DNA of 64,000 nucleotides, taken from positions 186,001 to 250,000 of the IMG/VR virus record IMGVR_UViG_3300032157_000001. One strand, 5' to 3'. The stretch comes from a virus. The stretch's first letter is position 1. Each line of letters begins with the position of its first letter. Positions 53,843-62,120 of the stretch are shown one piece after another. The notes beneath the pieces are model-generated. The model made no database searches. It saw only the letters and a list, made by a program, of their open reading frames with translations, and was not told the DNA's origin. Both the position numbers and the translations under genes were made by a program.

Positions 53843-55492
53843 TTAGATACTCTCCACATGGAATAAAACCGTGTGATTTTGATTTGTGCTATATGGTGCT
53901 ATTGTAACAAGTTTACTTGTAGTTGCATTACCAGCCCCTACATAGCTTAAAGCTTCTATTCTACCAAACACTTTTGCAGCACCTATGCCGCTTGTTTTAG
54001 TAAATGTTGCTCTATAAGACATAGTGTCAGTTGCAACGAAAGTTACGCTTGATCCTAATGATGTCCAAGCACCACCGTTTTTAGAATACTCTATTGCTGT
54101 GATGGTTCCTCCACCTTCACCATACCCCAAAGCTTTTGTTGCAGTGAACACTGCAGCAGTTGTAGTCGTAGTTGTTGTTGTGTTGGTGATTGTAACAGGA
54201 TAGCTAGTTGCTACTACAGTACCTGATATACTACCACTTCTTAATTGAAGATAGAATTGCTCAGTCTCAGTTAAAGCATCAACCAAAAGAGTTCTTACTA
54301 TGGACGCAGTACCATTACTAATTGTAACGCTGCCGCTCATCAATCCATCAGTGAAATCAGCACCAGTAAGGGTGCTTCCATTAGCTTGTGCAGTCCAATA
54401 TAAAACAGTTCCGTTGGGCACTGTTGAAGTAACATTGAAAGTAACTGATTGACCTTCTGCTATTGTACTTGTGTTAGGACTTATTGTATAATTGTTTGGT
54501 ACAACAAGAACACTTAATACACCACTTTTTGATCTATTGAGATTTTCTGTATCCACAGTAAATCTGATAGTACCAGTACCAGTAAGACCATATGTAACAT
54601 TAAATTGTGCCAAATTACTGTATGATGTTGTATCATTTACAGTTGCTAAAAATCCATTGTATACGTGAGGATAGTTGGATGTCGCACTATCAAAATTAAA
54701 AGTTTTTAAATTGAGCGTTTGAGTGTTTAACTTTGATGTGAATGGAAGTCCACCTTGTCCTGTGAATTGCACTGTGTACGTGTGTGTTGATCCAGCATAC
54801 ACTGAAGCAGGGCCACTTATAGAAAGGTTACCAAAAATAGTACAGTTATTAGATGCAAAACATCCATCAACAATAAAACCATTCGTATTTTGTACACACT
54901 GATATGAATAATTTCCATCGGAAGGATTAGAAGTATACATAGGAGAACCAGTATTTTGCTCTCTCCAAACGAATTTACCATAAGTATCAGACACACCCGC
55001 TCTCCAAGCTAATGATCTGAAATAATATTCTGCATTAGTGTATGTGTAAGATGTATGACTATTACTAAAGTATATGTATATAATCATTTTACCCATAGAA
55101 TCAGTGTCAGCATTTAAATTGGATTGTAGTGCCGGATTTGCACCAAGGGCACCAGAAGCTAATACATTTATGTATTGTCCTGTAGGATCGGCTAGATATT
55201 CGAGTGCAGGATTGGCAGTATTATTTTGATGATATAAAACTGCTTTAATAAATTTAAGACCACTATATGGCCCCGCTCTAAATCCTATTTCAAAACTACC
55301 AACACCAACCGTAAGGTTTTCATAGTGTTGCATTGTAACTGTTTTTTTTGTTATTACTCCATAATTGTTGTTTGGATCATAACCCATAAATTCTCCAGAA
55401 TCTGGTGTGTTGTTTTGTTGACTTACATCAAGAACTGCATTTGGAGCTTGAGTTCTTAATTTCCATTGTGGCATTGTGGTTGAAAAGGGCAT
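53843..55492 (-). CDS. Adhesin-like/tail-fibre-like protein with Ig or Calx-beta-type domains
   Basis: 549 residues, rich in Thr, Ser, Asn and Gly. Residues from about 230 onward form beta-sandwich repeats; NYTISPNTSTIAEGQSVTFNV then ALTETEQFYLQLRSG matches the Calx-beta/Ig-like pattern. A Thr7 linker (TNTTTTTTTTAA region) precedes a final strand-rich domain. No signal peptide, so a virion surface or fibre protein is more likely than a secreted one. It is isolated among tiny non-structural genes, lacks a phage-type promoter, and its repetitive ACT/ACA-rich coding differs from neighbours, suggesting insertion. Confidence 0.7.
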   Translation of the reverse strand: MPFSTTMPQWKLRTQAPNAVLDVSQQNNTPDSGEFMGYDPNNNYGVITKKTVTMQHYENLTVGVGSFEIGFRAGPYSGLKFIKAVLYHQNNTANPALEYLADPTGQYINVLASGALGANPALQSNLNADTDSMGKMIIYIYFSNSHTSYTYTNAEYYFRSLAWRAGVSDTYGKFVWREQNTGSPMYTSNPSDGNYSYQCVQNTNGFIVDGCFASNNCTIFGNLSISGPASVYAGSTHTYTVQFTGQGGLPFTSKLNTQTLNLKTFNFDSATSNYPHVYNGFLATVNDTTSYSNLAQFNVTYGLTGTGTIRFTVDTENLNRSKSGVLSVLVVPNNYTISPNTSTIAEGQSVTFNVTSTVPNGTVLYWTAQANGSTLTGADFTDGLMSGSVTISNGTASIVRTLLVDALTETEQFYLQLRSGSISGTVVATSYPVTITNTTTTTTTTAAVFTATKALGYGEGGGTITAIEYSKNGGAWTSLGSSVTFVATDTMSYRATFTKTSGIGAAKVFGRIEALSYVGAGNATTSKLVTIAPYSTNQNHTVLFHVESI

Positions 55493-55743
55493 AAGTTTTT
55501 TTGATTAAGTTTTTAAATTATTTGAGGCGTATGCTACAAAGAACATTTAAACTGAGCTTTCCTATAATTACTCGCCAGAAAATTCTGGCAGCATCGTCAC
55601 CAACTTTAAATAGTATAATTTAATCAAATGATTAATGTTTCAGTGGTTTATTTTTGTCTTTTTTTGCAAAGCACCACAATACAAAATAATCTTTGCATAT
55701 ATCCCAACTATTCCGTATTTTTATCCTCAAAATACAAATCAAG
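55493..55743. other. Divergent intergenic region
   Basis: About 250 nt, AT-rich, between the adhesin-like gene and the small-protein array. It contains a GCCAGAA-AA-TTCTGGC hairpin at about 55572-55587 and T-runs. No CGTATAA motif and no clear TTG/TAnnTTTG pair on either strand. Confidence 0.45.
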
Positions 55744-55938
55744 ATGGAAGATAATATAACGCTACAATCCACAGGCGACCTTCAAAATAACAGTATTTAT
55801 TTTCACACCGAACCCGGAAAGCCACCCGTACTTGCACTCATGAGTGATGGTGATATTCTGGTCAATGGAAAGCTGGTGGAGAATGACGAGGAAGTTGTAG
55901 AAGGGTTGCGTAATTTCCTACGTTATCATAATCGATGA
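55744..55938 (+). CDS. Conserved small phage protein (DGDILVNGK motif)
   Basis: 64 residues from the ATG at 55744. MSDGDILVNGKLVENDEEVV (34-53) followed by EGLRNFLRY is a conserved phage/plasmid hypothetical pattern. Function unknown. Confidence 0.65.
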   Translation: MEDNITLQSTGDLQNNSIYFHTEPGKPPVLALMSDGDILVNGKLVENDEEVVEGLRNFLRYHNR

Positions 55939-55958
55939 TGTGATAATGATAATATTGA

Positions 55959-56285
55959 ATGACCATATTACCAAGCAAGATAGAGTCACTAAGTGAATGG
56001 GGAAACTTACACAAACATCTTATTCAAGAAGCTCTTGAAGGAGCACCACTGACAAGATATGTTCGCAGAATAAGATATGACATGTCGGATGGTGATAGCT
56101 GGTACGATGTTTATGATAAAATTGGAGCAAAGTTTATACTTGATGAAACATTTGAGTTAGATATGGGAATGGATGCTATGCATAGTGCAGTAATAAATTT
56201 GCAGAATGTTGATCTGATGGTGAGTATGTTGAATTACGACTACAACGCATACATCAACAACGTATCAGAATATCTTTGTAGATAA
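55959..56285 (+). CDS. WD/YxxxVxxYL family protein
   Basis: 108 residues with a helical N-terminal extension. TRYVRRIRYD strand, SWYDVYDKIGAKFI centre (YD variant), tail MLNYDYNAYINNVSEYL. First member of the main array. Confidence 0.7.
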   Translation: MTILPSKIESLSEWGNLHKHLIQEALEGAPLTRYVRRIRYDMSDGDSWYDVYDKIGAKFILDETFELDMGMDAMHSAVINLQNVDLMVSMLNYDYNAYINNVSEYLCR

Positions 56286-56296
56286 AATTTTACTAT

Positions 56297-56377
56297 ATGA
56301 AAATAATTAAAGTACTAACCTTATTAGCATACGCACTGTTACTTGCAGTGGCTGTTTGGGCTATCTATTTCAGATAG
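56297..56377 (+). CDS. 26-residue membrane peptide
   Basis: MKIIKVLTLLAYALLLAVAV... then WAIYFR: a single hydrophobic span with a basic start. Ends TAG 3 nt before the next gene. Could be a real miniprotein or a chance ORF. Confidence 0.4.
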   Translation: MKIIKVLTLLAYALLLAVAVWAIYFR

Positions 56378-56380
56378 GTT

Positions 56381-56668
56381 ATGAATGCTGAGAGGATAAA
56401 TTCCCATATGAGAGGAACAAACGAGTTGATTGACAAAATAGAAAGAAATGATGCATATCGATATAAGATCAGAAGAACAGAATCGTGCTTCGGTCTTGGA
56501 GATGAAACCATCACGTTATGCAGCTACAATGTGTGGGACACTAACACCAATTGTTTCATCGACTACTCGCCACGCGAACCAAGATCAATCGACTGTGCAT
56601 ATGAGCGTGTCATGCAATTCAATCACGACGATCTCATTTATTTAAGTATAATTGCGATGGATTTATGA
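56381..56668 (+). CDS. WD/YxxxVxxYL family protein (divergent tail)
   Basis: 95 residues. AYRYKIRRTE strand, SYNVWDTNTNCFID centre; the tail FNHDDLIYLSIIAMDL keeps the spacing but lacks the final Tyr. ATGA-coupled downstream. Confidence 0.65.
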   Translation: MNAERINSHMRGTNELIDKIERNDAYRYKIRRTESCFGLGDETITLCSYNVWDTNTNCFIDYSPREPRSIDCAYERVMQFNHDDLIYLSIIAMDL

Positions 56669-56925
56669 CACCCCAATTACGAGAAAAACTAATACGCACA
56701 CTTCTTTCTGGTAGCGGAAAGGAAAGAAACTGTCGTTACTTTGTTAAAGCCGGGAAGCTGAATGATAATGAGGGGAATGAATATCTCACTATGAGAATAT
56801 TTGATGGACATACCCATAAATTTTTAGATGGTAGCTACGCATATAGTGTGGACACCTTGGTAGGGGAATTGAATCATGAATATGATCAATATCAAATTGA
56901 ATTATTCAGATACCTCAACATATGA
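56665..56925 (+). CDS. WD/YxxxVxxYL family protein
   Basis: 86 residues. CRYFVKAGKL strand, MRIFDGHTHKFLD centre (FD variant), tail ELNHEYDQYQIELFRYLNI. ATGA junctions at both ends. Confidence 0.68.
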   Translation: MTPQLREKLIRTLLSGSGKERNCRYFVKAGKLNDNEGNEYLTMRIFDGHTHKFLDGSYAYSVDTLVGELNHEYDQYQIELFRYLNI

Positions 56926-57161
56926 GTAATGTCAGCCACATACCACTATCTCCACGTTACTCACTTAAATTAAATGTTGATGCTGCCTCAATTGATCATT
57001 ATGATATTTGGGATAACTACAAGAATGAGTATGTGAAGAAAGAGGTAAAGAATGCGCTCTTCAACAATGGTAATCATGAAGATCAATTACTTCGAGTATG
57101 TGCTATTTTAAATCGTGATCATTATATCTATATTTGCGAACTTAACAAATACATAAAATGA
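56922..57161 (+). CDS. WD/YxxxVxxYL family protein
   Basis: 79 residues. RYSLKLNVD strand, HYDIWDNYKNEYV centre, tail ILNRDHYIYICELNKYIK. A compact, typical member. Confidence 0.7.
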   Translation: MSNVSHIPLSPRYSLKLNVDAASIDHYDIWDNYKNEYVKKEVKNALFNNGNHEDQLLRVCAILNRDHYIYICELNKYIK

Positions 57162-57226
57162 GTAATCGAAGTGGAGTCGCAATTCCATTGAAAAAGATCG
57201 AAACTTTCGATGCAGGACTAATCTAA
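57158..57226 (+). CDS. 22-residue ORF (doubtful)
   Basis: MSNRSGVAIPLKKIETFDAG..., ATGA-coupled to the preceding gene. It shows no family motif and may be a remnant or a chance reading frame. The region to 57279 is otherwise gene-free. Confidence 0.25.
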   Translation: MSNRSGVAIPLKKIETFDAGLI

Positions 57227-57279
57227 ACCATAGGCTTAAGTTACAAACTAGGAAGGCTGTTTAGCTCTCTGACCTTAGT

Positions 57280-57663
57280 ATGCCAATTGGATATAAAAAT
57301 ACCTGTACTCCTTTTATCCTTACGACGATGAGAATGAAACTGATTGAATTGGAAATTGTTGCGACCATCGCTTGGTTCGTCATGGATATGTTTTGGATGT
57401 GGCAACATACACTCCTTGCACTTCTCATGTTTCCAGTTATATCAATCAGCTTAGTGGCCAGCCGAATTAAAACTAAATCCAAGAATGTTGAAAAAATTAT
57501 ACAAGTAACATTTCTATGGTTGACAATGAACAGCCTTTGGATGGTGTCCGACCTATTAACAAACAACACATACGTTTTGGTGATTAAGATCGTTGCAACC
57601 ATATCTGGATTTTTGGGGTTGTGGTTACTGATCCACTATTTTCTCCCAAAGGGCGATAAATAG
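57280..57663 (+). CDS. Multi-span membrane protein
   Basis: 127 residues, with another Met at residue 17 as an alternative start. Four hydrophobic segments (about 24-40, 43-58, 75-90, 98-118), Trp-rich (WFVMDMFWMW). Basic loop SRIKTKSKN between spans 2 and 3. No family recognised. Confidence 0.65.
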   Translation: MPIGYKNTCTPFILTTMRMKLIELEIVATIAWFVMDMFWMWQHTLLALLMFPVISISLVASRIKTKSKNVEKIIQVTFLWLTMNSLWMVSDLLTNNTYVLVIKIVATISGFLGLWLLIHYFLPKGDK

Positions 57664-57750
57664 ATGAAAATGAGCGATTTAGAGTAATTGTAATTTTGGG
57701 TGGATTTTTACGCCAGAATTGCTTAATTTTGAGTTATAAACAAAACATCT

Positions 57751-57864
57751 ATGAAAACCAAATACAAACCATCAATCGATGAAATCCTGACGACAATTTT
57801 GAAGTACACCCTCATCATCATCACTGTAGCATTCATCTGCTCAGTAGTGTATTTCAACGTCTAA
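57751..57864 (+). CDS. 37-residue membrane peptide
   Basis: MKTKYKPSIDEILTTILKYT then a span LIIIITVAFICSVVYF-like segment. It sits between two transcription units with a weak TAATTTTG box 19 nt upstream. Confidence 0.5.
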   Translation: MKTKYKPSIDEILTTILKYTLIIITVAFICSVVYFNV

Positions 57865-57880
57865 ACAAAATTATCCATTT

Positions 57881-57890
57881 TTACGTATAA
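57881..57890 (+). promoter_or_regulatory. Phage-type promoter (perfect TTACGTATAA)
   Basis: The ATG 7 nt downstream (57898) opens a five-codon ORF (MSCVI) whose TGA overlaps the ATG of the real gene at 57912. Confidence 0.72.
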
Positions 57891-57911
57891 CCAAGGGATG
57901 TCTTGTGTAAT

Positions 57912-58235
57912 ATGATAATTCCAGAACAATACACTACGATTGGAGTAAATGGAAATGAGATTGTCATGATCCAAGCAACGAACCGATATGTTCGAGGTTA
58001 TATGTTGAAGAGAGACGAAAGAGAATTTTTCTGTCTTGAACTACCACCGAACTTATCCCTTTATGCTGCCAGATTTTGCTTGTGGGATTTTGCTGAACAA
58101 AGGGAAATACACATAGAGGCCGATGATCTTATGAATACAAGAAACGGTATTTTTAAAAATCGTGTTGATATGGTTGTTAGTATGCTTGAGCACGAGGAAG
58201 AGTTATATATCAAGGCAGTTAATGATCATGGATAG
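57912..58235 (+). CDS. WD/YxxxVxxYL family protein
   Basis: 107 residues from the ATG at 57912. NRYVRGYMLK strand, ARFCLWDFAEQREIHI centre, tail MLEHEEELYIKAVNDHG. A five-codon leader ORF precedes it. Overlaps the next gene. Confidence 0.65.
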   Translation: MIIPEQYTTIGVNGNEIVMIQATNRYVRGYMLKRDEREFFCLELPPNLSLYAARFCLWDFAEQREIHIEADDLMNTRNGIFKNRVDMVVSMLEHEEELYIKAVNDHG

Positions 58236-58536
58236 ATACATTCAAAAGGAAGGATTTTATCGTTTTCTAAATAAACATAGTTTGGACGTATATCCATACG
58301 TCTACACCCTTGGCATGTGGGACTGTATGATGAATTGTTATGTTGATAATCAGGGTTGTTTATTACCAAATATGACTGAAACTCTACCGAAAGATGCAGC
58401 CGAAGATATTAAAAGAAAGAACATTACTTTGAAAGGAGCACCCTTCAGTCCGGCATTATATAAACACCTTGAACATCTTCTCGCCGTTCTTAACGGACAT
58501 GAAGAAATATATCTAAATGAAGTCAACAATTACTAA
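58228..58536 (+). CDS. WD/YxxxVxxYL family protein
   Basis: 102 residues from the ATG at 58228 (58222 is in frame too). FYRFLNKHSL start, YTLGMWDCMMNCYVD centre, tail VLNGHEEIYLNEVNNY at the very end. Confidence 0.68.
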   Translation: MDRYIQKEGFYRFLNKHSLDVYPYVYTLGMWDCMMNCYVDNQGCLLPNMTETLPKDAAEDIKRKNITLKGAPFSPALYKHLEHLLAVLNGHEEIYLNEVNNY

Positions 58537-58538
58537 CC

Positions 58539-58811
58539 ATGACCACACCGAAAAAAAGATATATCGTCGGCTATCGCACCAGTACCTATGGTTACCTCTC
58601 CACAACATATACGGAATATCCACCAAAGATGTTCGACCCCAAAATTTTTATCACGTTAGTTTTATACGACACGTTGAATCGGAAAGAAACCACGCACATG
58701 ATGAAGGGTTGGTGCTACAAAACAAAAGTTCATTTCAATAAAATCATAAAGGGTTTGGAGAGCGAGGAAAAACTCTATGGCGATGCATTAAAAGATTACG
58801 TTGAGTCATGA
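58539..58811 (+). CDS. WD/YxxxVxxYL family protein (modified centre)
   Basis: 90 residues. KRYIVGYRTS strand, ITLVLYDTLNRKETT centre (YD variant), tail GLESEEKLYGDALKDYVES. ATGA-coupled to the next gene. Confidence 0.65.
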   Translation: MTTPKKRYIVGYRTSTYGYLSTTYTEYPPKMFDPKIFITLVLYDTLNRKETTHMMKGWCYKTKVHFNKIIKGLESEEKLYGDALKDYVES

Positions 58812-59038
58812 CAATAGATGAAGTATTGAGATGCTTTAATTGGACTGACATGCGTTACAGTGTCAGCACAACAAACTATTACTTTACGGTTGTAGATTTG
58901 TGGAGTAAGATTGACAAACTTGAAGTTGAAGCTGATGGTCTAAATTGGACACAATTACACGCAGCTAAGGATAGTTTCAACATCGACTTCAGACTCTACA
59001 ATATAGAAATATACAACTACGTACTAAAAGGACTATGA
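58808..59038 (+). CDS. WD/YxxxVxxYL family protein (short)
   Basis: 76 residues. MRYSVSTTNYYF strand, VVDLWSKIDKLEVE centre (W retained, D lost), tail FNIDFRLYNIEIYNYVLKGL. ATGA junctions. Confidence 0.62.
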   Translation: MTIDEVLRCFNWTDMRYSVSTTNYYFTVVDLWSKIDKLEVEADGLNWTQLHAAKDSFNIDFRLYNIEIYNYVLKGL

Positions 59039-59295
59039 TTTATTTATCCGAAGAACAAGAATTCACAGCACACGAGAAGAGACAAATCTTCCTACACGGA
59101 AGACTATACAACCTAATCATTGAACCAATCAAAACAGGAGACATGTATTGGGCACCATTTTCAGGTGGTAGAATAGAAACTATGTTGAATGCGGACTACG
59201 GGCCATTCAACCCAAACGATCTTGGTGCGTACAAATTGGTTGCTGCGAAAGTAGATAATTCAGCACACAGCTACACAGAAGGAAGTGACTATTAA
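59035..59295 (+). CDS. Small hypothetical protein
   Basis: 86 residues, not a clear member of the array family. LHGRLYNLIIEPIKTGDMYW strand region, acidic C-terminus. Stop-start overlap with the next gene. Confidence 0.6.
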   Translation: MIYLSEEQEFTAHEKRQIFLHGRLYNLIIEPIKTGDMYWAPFSGGRIETMLNADYGPFNPNDLGAYKLVAAKVDNSAHSYTEGSDY

Positions 59296-59627
59296 TGGGG
59301 CCAATTAAACCACCCACATTCCAATATACGCCAAACGATGGTATGGTCTCAATATCAATATACATAACAACTGAATTGTGTGAAGAACTGGAAGAGTTGT
59401 GTAAAAAACACAACATCGATTTCTCTCGCTTATCATCTGTGAATATGAATTCAAGTTCATACTACCTGAGTGGTCGTCCATATGATCTGTATGAAATACA
59501 GATGTTCGTTAAGGCAGAAAAAAGCATGCTAAGAGAAAAGCGTCTCCAAGAACAAAACCTGAAAGACTATTTAAAACCACACAGGATGCGCAGAATTTAC
59601 CGAAAACTCAAAAGTTATCTTTCATGA
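59295..59627 (+). CDS. KH-like small protein related to the 48615-48893 product
   Basis: 110 residues. MVSISIYITTELCEELEELC, then YYLSGRPYDLYEIQMFVKAE resemble the first domain of the 48615-48893 protein (strand, helix, strand with S-G-R, helix). The end is very basic (HRMRRIYRKLKSYLS). RNA or DNA binding is plausible. Confidence 0.6.
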   Translation: MGPIKPPTFQYTPNDGMVSISIYITTELCEELEELCKKHNIDFSRLSSVNMNSSSYYLSGRPYDLYEIQMFVKAEKSMLREKRLQEQNLKDYLKPHRMRRIYRKLKSYLS

Positions 59628-59932
59628 AATTTGGTGAACTTGAAAGATACACCAATAGATATGTCATCAAAACGGGATATATCGAACATGTCTATCACGA
59701 TGGAAGACACCACTATTGGGATACTTGTGATAGTATTTGGGATAAAGACCTTCAAACATTTGTTGATCTGCTTGGTAATCCAAATTCGCGAGTTAGAGAT
59801 AAATGCCCTGTTAATGTTGTTACCACAAACGGAGATCGATCAACAGACATGGATAAAGCGTTGATAAGATTAAATAACGACAATAATCAATATGAAAAAG
59901 ATTTGAAGATTGGTTTGGATAGTATGAAATGA
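59624..59932 (+). CDS. WD/YxxxVxxYL family protein, subgroup with long centre
   Basis: 102 residues. NRYVIKTGYIE strand, HYWDTCDSIWDKDLQTFVD centre, tail RLNNDNNQYEKDLKIGLDSMK. It forms a close pair with the next gene. Confidence 0.7.
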   Translation: MKFGELERYTNRYVIKTGYIEHVYHDGRHHYWDTCDSIWDKDLQTFVDLLGNPNSRVRDKCPVNVVTTNGDRSTDMDKALIRLNNDNNQYEKDLKIGLDSMK

Positions 59933-60234
59933 GAGGGAAGAATACTCATAGATATTGTGTGGGCAAAGGGCACAATGAAGTTAGAAACACGGATGGGTCT
60001 CATAGACATTGGATGTTCGTATATGGTATTTGGGATAGAGATTTGTGTGTGTTCGTTGATGCTGATGGAACACCAAGACAAGACATGTTTCAATATAGTC
60101 CATCAGATGAGGCCGCAAAGATTGTTGATGAGATGTTAATTCCGCAGAATATTCTATCTGCATTAATAGAATTGAATAGAGACAATGATGTGTACGATGC
60201 CGATCTTAACGATACGCTGAATGAAATGAAATAG
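59929..60234 (+). CDS. WD/YxxxVxxYL family protein, close paralogue of the preceding one
   Basis: 101 residues. HRYCVGKGHNE strand, HWMFVYGIWDRDLCVFVDADG centre, tail ELNRDNDVYDADLNDTLNEMK. The shared IWD-[KR]-DL-x-x-FVD and DNxxY segments indicate a local duplication. Ends with TAG. Confidence 0.7.
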   Translation: MRGKNTHRYCVGKGHNEVRNTDGSHRHWMFVYGIWDRDLCVFVDADGTPRQDMFQYSPSDEAAKIVDEMLIPQNILSALIELNRDNDVYDADLNDTLNEMK

Positions 60235-60235
60235 A

Positions 60236-60604
60236 ATGGTTAGATACGTTATACACATATATCAGATTCGATTGCGCCACAAAACAACTAGAAACAGTCC
60301 CGCTTTACTATATTGTGATTATCGTAGAATGTTTAAGTCAGGTAGGTCGGGTGAAACAATACACCCCGCAGAATATGGTCGTAAATTTTTCTTTACTGTT
60401 TGCTACCCTAATGGATTACTTCAAACGTGGGGCATATATGATCGTCAAACTAATCAATATACCGAACCTAAGAATATTCTTGGTGGGGTTGATCTCCACA
60501 GCAAAATGGTTGGGATAAAGGATATACCAAAATTGATCAGACAACATGTAACTCATCTAAATAAGGATTGGACTCTTTACAATAAAGAAATTGATCAATT
60601 GTGA
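60236..60604 (+). CDS. WD/YxxxVxxYL family protein with N-terminal extension
   Basis: 122 residues. A basic 45-residue extension precedes RKFFFTVCYPNG, then TWGIYDRQTNQYTE (YD variant) and the tail LNKDWTLYNKEIDQL. Confidence 0.65.
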   Translation: MVRYVIHIYQIRLRHKTTRNSPALLYCDYRRMFKSGRSGETIHPAEYGRKFFFTVCYPNGLLQTWGIYDRQTNQYTEPKNILGGVDLHSKMVGIKDIPKLIRQHVTHLNKDWTLYNKEIDQL

Positions 60605-60607
60605 GAG

Positions 60608-60907
60608 ATGGACAATAAAAGATACAACATTATTATTGGGTATGTGAGGAATGGTGCAACCAATTATTGGCATGGTGTCCATCTTATTCGTGATACCATG
60701 AATGATGTGTATTTGTACGCATTTGAGAACAAACTTTACATTCTTGATAAATCCGACGAAATAGCATCGGTTGTTCCACAAGATGGTATTGTCGATAACA
60801 TACTTTTATCCACAACAAAACACGATAGTGAATGTTGGTTTAAGAGACTTAACACAGAAGAAAATTTATATCTTGACCAAATTATTGGGTTTCACATTAA
60901 TGAATAA
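60608..60907 (+). CDS. WD/YxxxVxxYL family protein
   Basis: 99 residues. KRYNIIIGYVRNGATNYWHG opening closely resembles the starts of the 61319 and 61666 products; centre VHLIRDTMND, tail RLNTEENLYLDQIIGFHINE. Last gene before the next promoter. Confidence 0.68.
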   Translation: MDNKRYNIIIGYVRNGATNYWHGVHLIRDTMNDVYLYAFENKLYILDKSDEIASVVPQDGIVDNILLSTTKHDSECWFKRLNTEENLYLDQIIGFHINE

Positions 60908-60930
60908 GTTCACAACCTTAGAACCAGCTT

Positions 60931-60940
60931 TTACGTATAA
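60931..60940 (+). promoter_or_regulatory. Phage-type promoter (perfect TTACGTATAA)
   Basis: Ends 6 nt before the ATG at 60947. Confidence 0.75.
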
Positions 60941-60946
60941 GCAGAT

Positions 60947-61276
60947 ATGGAAAAGAAACCCAAATTCAAGGTCGGTGATAAGGTCGTAATGCGATCTAAG
61001 ACCTTATATAATGAGACTGAGGGCATAATTACTGAGATTGATAAGCTTTATGCTGAAACTCGCAGTGATGGCACCTTCGAACCTAGAGGTTTATATATTG
61101 CCGAATCTACTATTGGCAGTATTCAATTACCATACACACACGAAGGTGATACGTTGACAGTTACTTATCCGGGTAACTACAGGAGAGTAAAATACGTCTT
61201 CAAGAAGTACTCCTACTGTGTTGAAACACCCAAGATGAAGACCCTTTACCCTGAAGGCTCTCTGAAATTGAAATAG
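60947..61276 (+). CDS. Small beta-barrel-like (KOW/SH3-type) protein
   Basis: 109 residues. KFKVGDKVVMRSKTLYNETE (6-25) then GIITEID is the pattern of small SH3/KOW barrels. It ends with TAG; the frame then stays open for 14 codons into the in-frame start of the next gene. Confidence 0.65.
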   Translation: MEKKPKFKVGDKVVMRSKTLYNETEGIITEIDKLYAETRSDGTFEPRGLYIAESTIGSIQLPYTHEGDTLTVTYPGNYRRVKYVFKKYSYCVETPKMKTLYPEGSLKLK

Positions 61277-61318
61277 CCCGTACTGGCATATTTCAACACA
61301 ATTTACTACCTTTGTGCT

Positions 61319-61666
61319 ATGCCAAAAATGTCTTCATTTAAACGATACATTCAAAAAATTGGTTACTTTAATCCACCAAACACCAACAGTTGGTATTGGC
61401 ATCAATTTGCATACGACCAAGACCTTAACTGTTTTGTATACGAATCTGGTACTGAAAATAACAACATTTTTGAAAATCCGCCAGATGGATATACCCCATC
61501 GGAAATCACGCCAAAAACAATTTACAGTCAAGGCATCGAAGTAGTTCTTTTAAGATTGAATGATGCTGCAAATTTAATTGATGATGATATACTAAGTTAT
61601 TGTGATGAATTCGACAGCATTGTTGCATACAAGGAAATGGTTATCAAACGTCCAACCATGTACTAA
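61319..61666 (+). CDS. WD/YxxxVxxYL family protein with C-terminal extension
   Basis: 115 residues. KRYIQKIGYFNPPNTNSWYWHQ opening, FAYDQDLNCFVY centre (YD variant), tail RLNDAANLIDDDILSYCDEF, then about 14 extra residues. In frame with the preceding gene across a single TAG. A TACCTTTG box lies 5 nt upstream without a clear -33 partner. Confidence 0.68.
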   Translation: MPKMSSFKRYIQKIGYFNPPNTNSWYWHQFAYDQDLNCFVYESGTENNNIFENPPDGYTPSEITPKTIYSQGIEVVLLRLNDAANLIDDDILSYCDEFDSIVAYKEMVIKRPTMY

Positions 61667-61953
61667 TGAAGCCGAGATACACCATGCGTATCGGATATTT
61701 CGAAGAAGCTCTTGGTCTTTACTCCAAATGGTACAAGATGGAACATATATGGGATGAGCAAACGAAAAAATTTGTGAGAGGTGATGGAACACCACTCAAC
61801 GATGTTCTTACTGCAGAAATGTTGCCCACGGTGTTTGTCGATAACGCAAGACAGAAATATAAGAAAGGGATTTCTTTTGATCTCGATAGATTGAATCGTG
61901 AGAGCATTGATTATGATTGGGAGGTGTTGGATTATTTTATGAAAGAAGCATGA
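61666..61953 (+). CDS. WD/YxxxVxxYL family protein
   Basis: 95 residues. PRYTMRIGYFEEALGLYSKW opening, MEHIWDEQTKKFVRGDGTP centre, tail RLNRESIDYDWEVLDYFMKEA. One of the fullest matches to the family pattern. Confidence 0.72.
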   Translation: MKPRYTMRIGYFEEALGLYSKWYKMEHIWDEQTKKFVRGDGTPLNDVLTAEMLPTVFVDNARQKYKKGISFDLDRLNRESIDYDWEVLDYFMKEA

Positions 61954-62120
61954 TCACAATAAAGAAAATTTCTTCTTCGGGATGGAGACATGATGGAGTT
62001 TCCCGATACTATCAAAAAAGTATCTATTATCTTTACGTCAATGGTCATTACATTAAGTCACACAGGTACTGGTTTAAAGCATACCTACATAAAATACTAA
62101 TACACATCTTTGGATTATGA
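61950..62120 (+). CDS. 56-residue basic aromatic protein
   Basis: From the ATG at 61950 in an ATGA junction; ends in another ATGA junction at 62117. Very rich in Tyr, His and basic residues (YYLYVNGHYIKSHRYWFKAY). It may be a truncated member (the strand and centre without a tail) or unrelated. Confidence 0.55.
   Translation: MITIKKISSSGWRHDGVSRYYQKSIYYLYVNGHYIKSHRYWFKAYLHKILIHIFGL

Noticed and set aside
57691-57731. Second strong host-type promoter before the 57751 peptide
   Set aside because: Two TAATTTTG boxes are present, but the nearest TTG is 25 nt away, longer than the 17-20 nt seen at the better sites.
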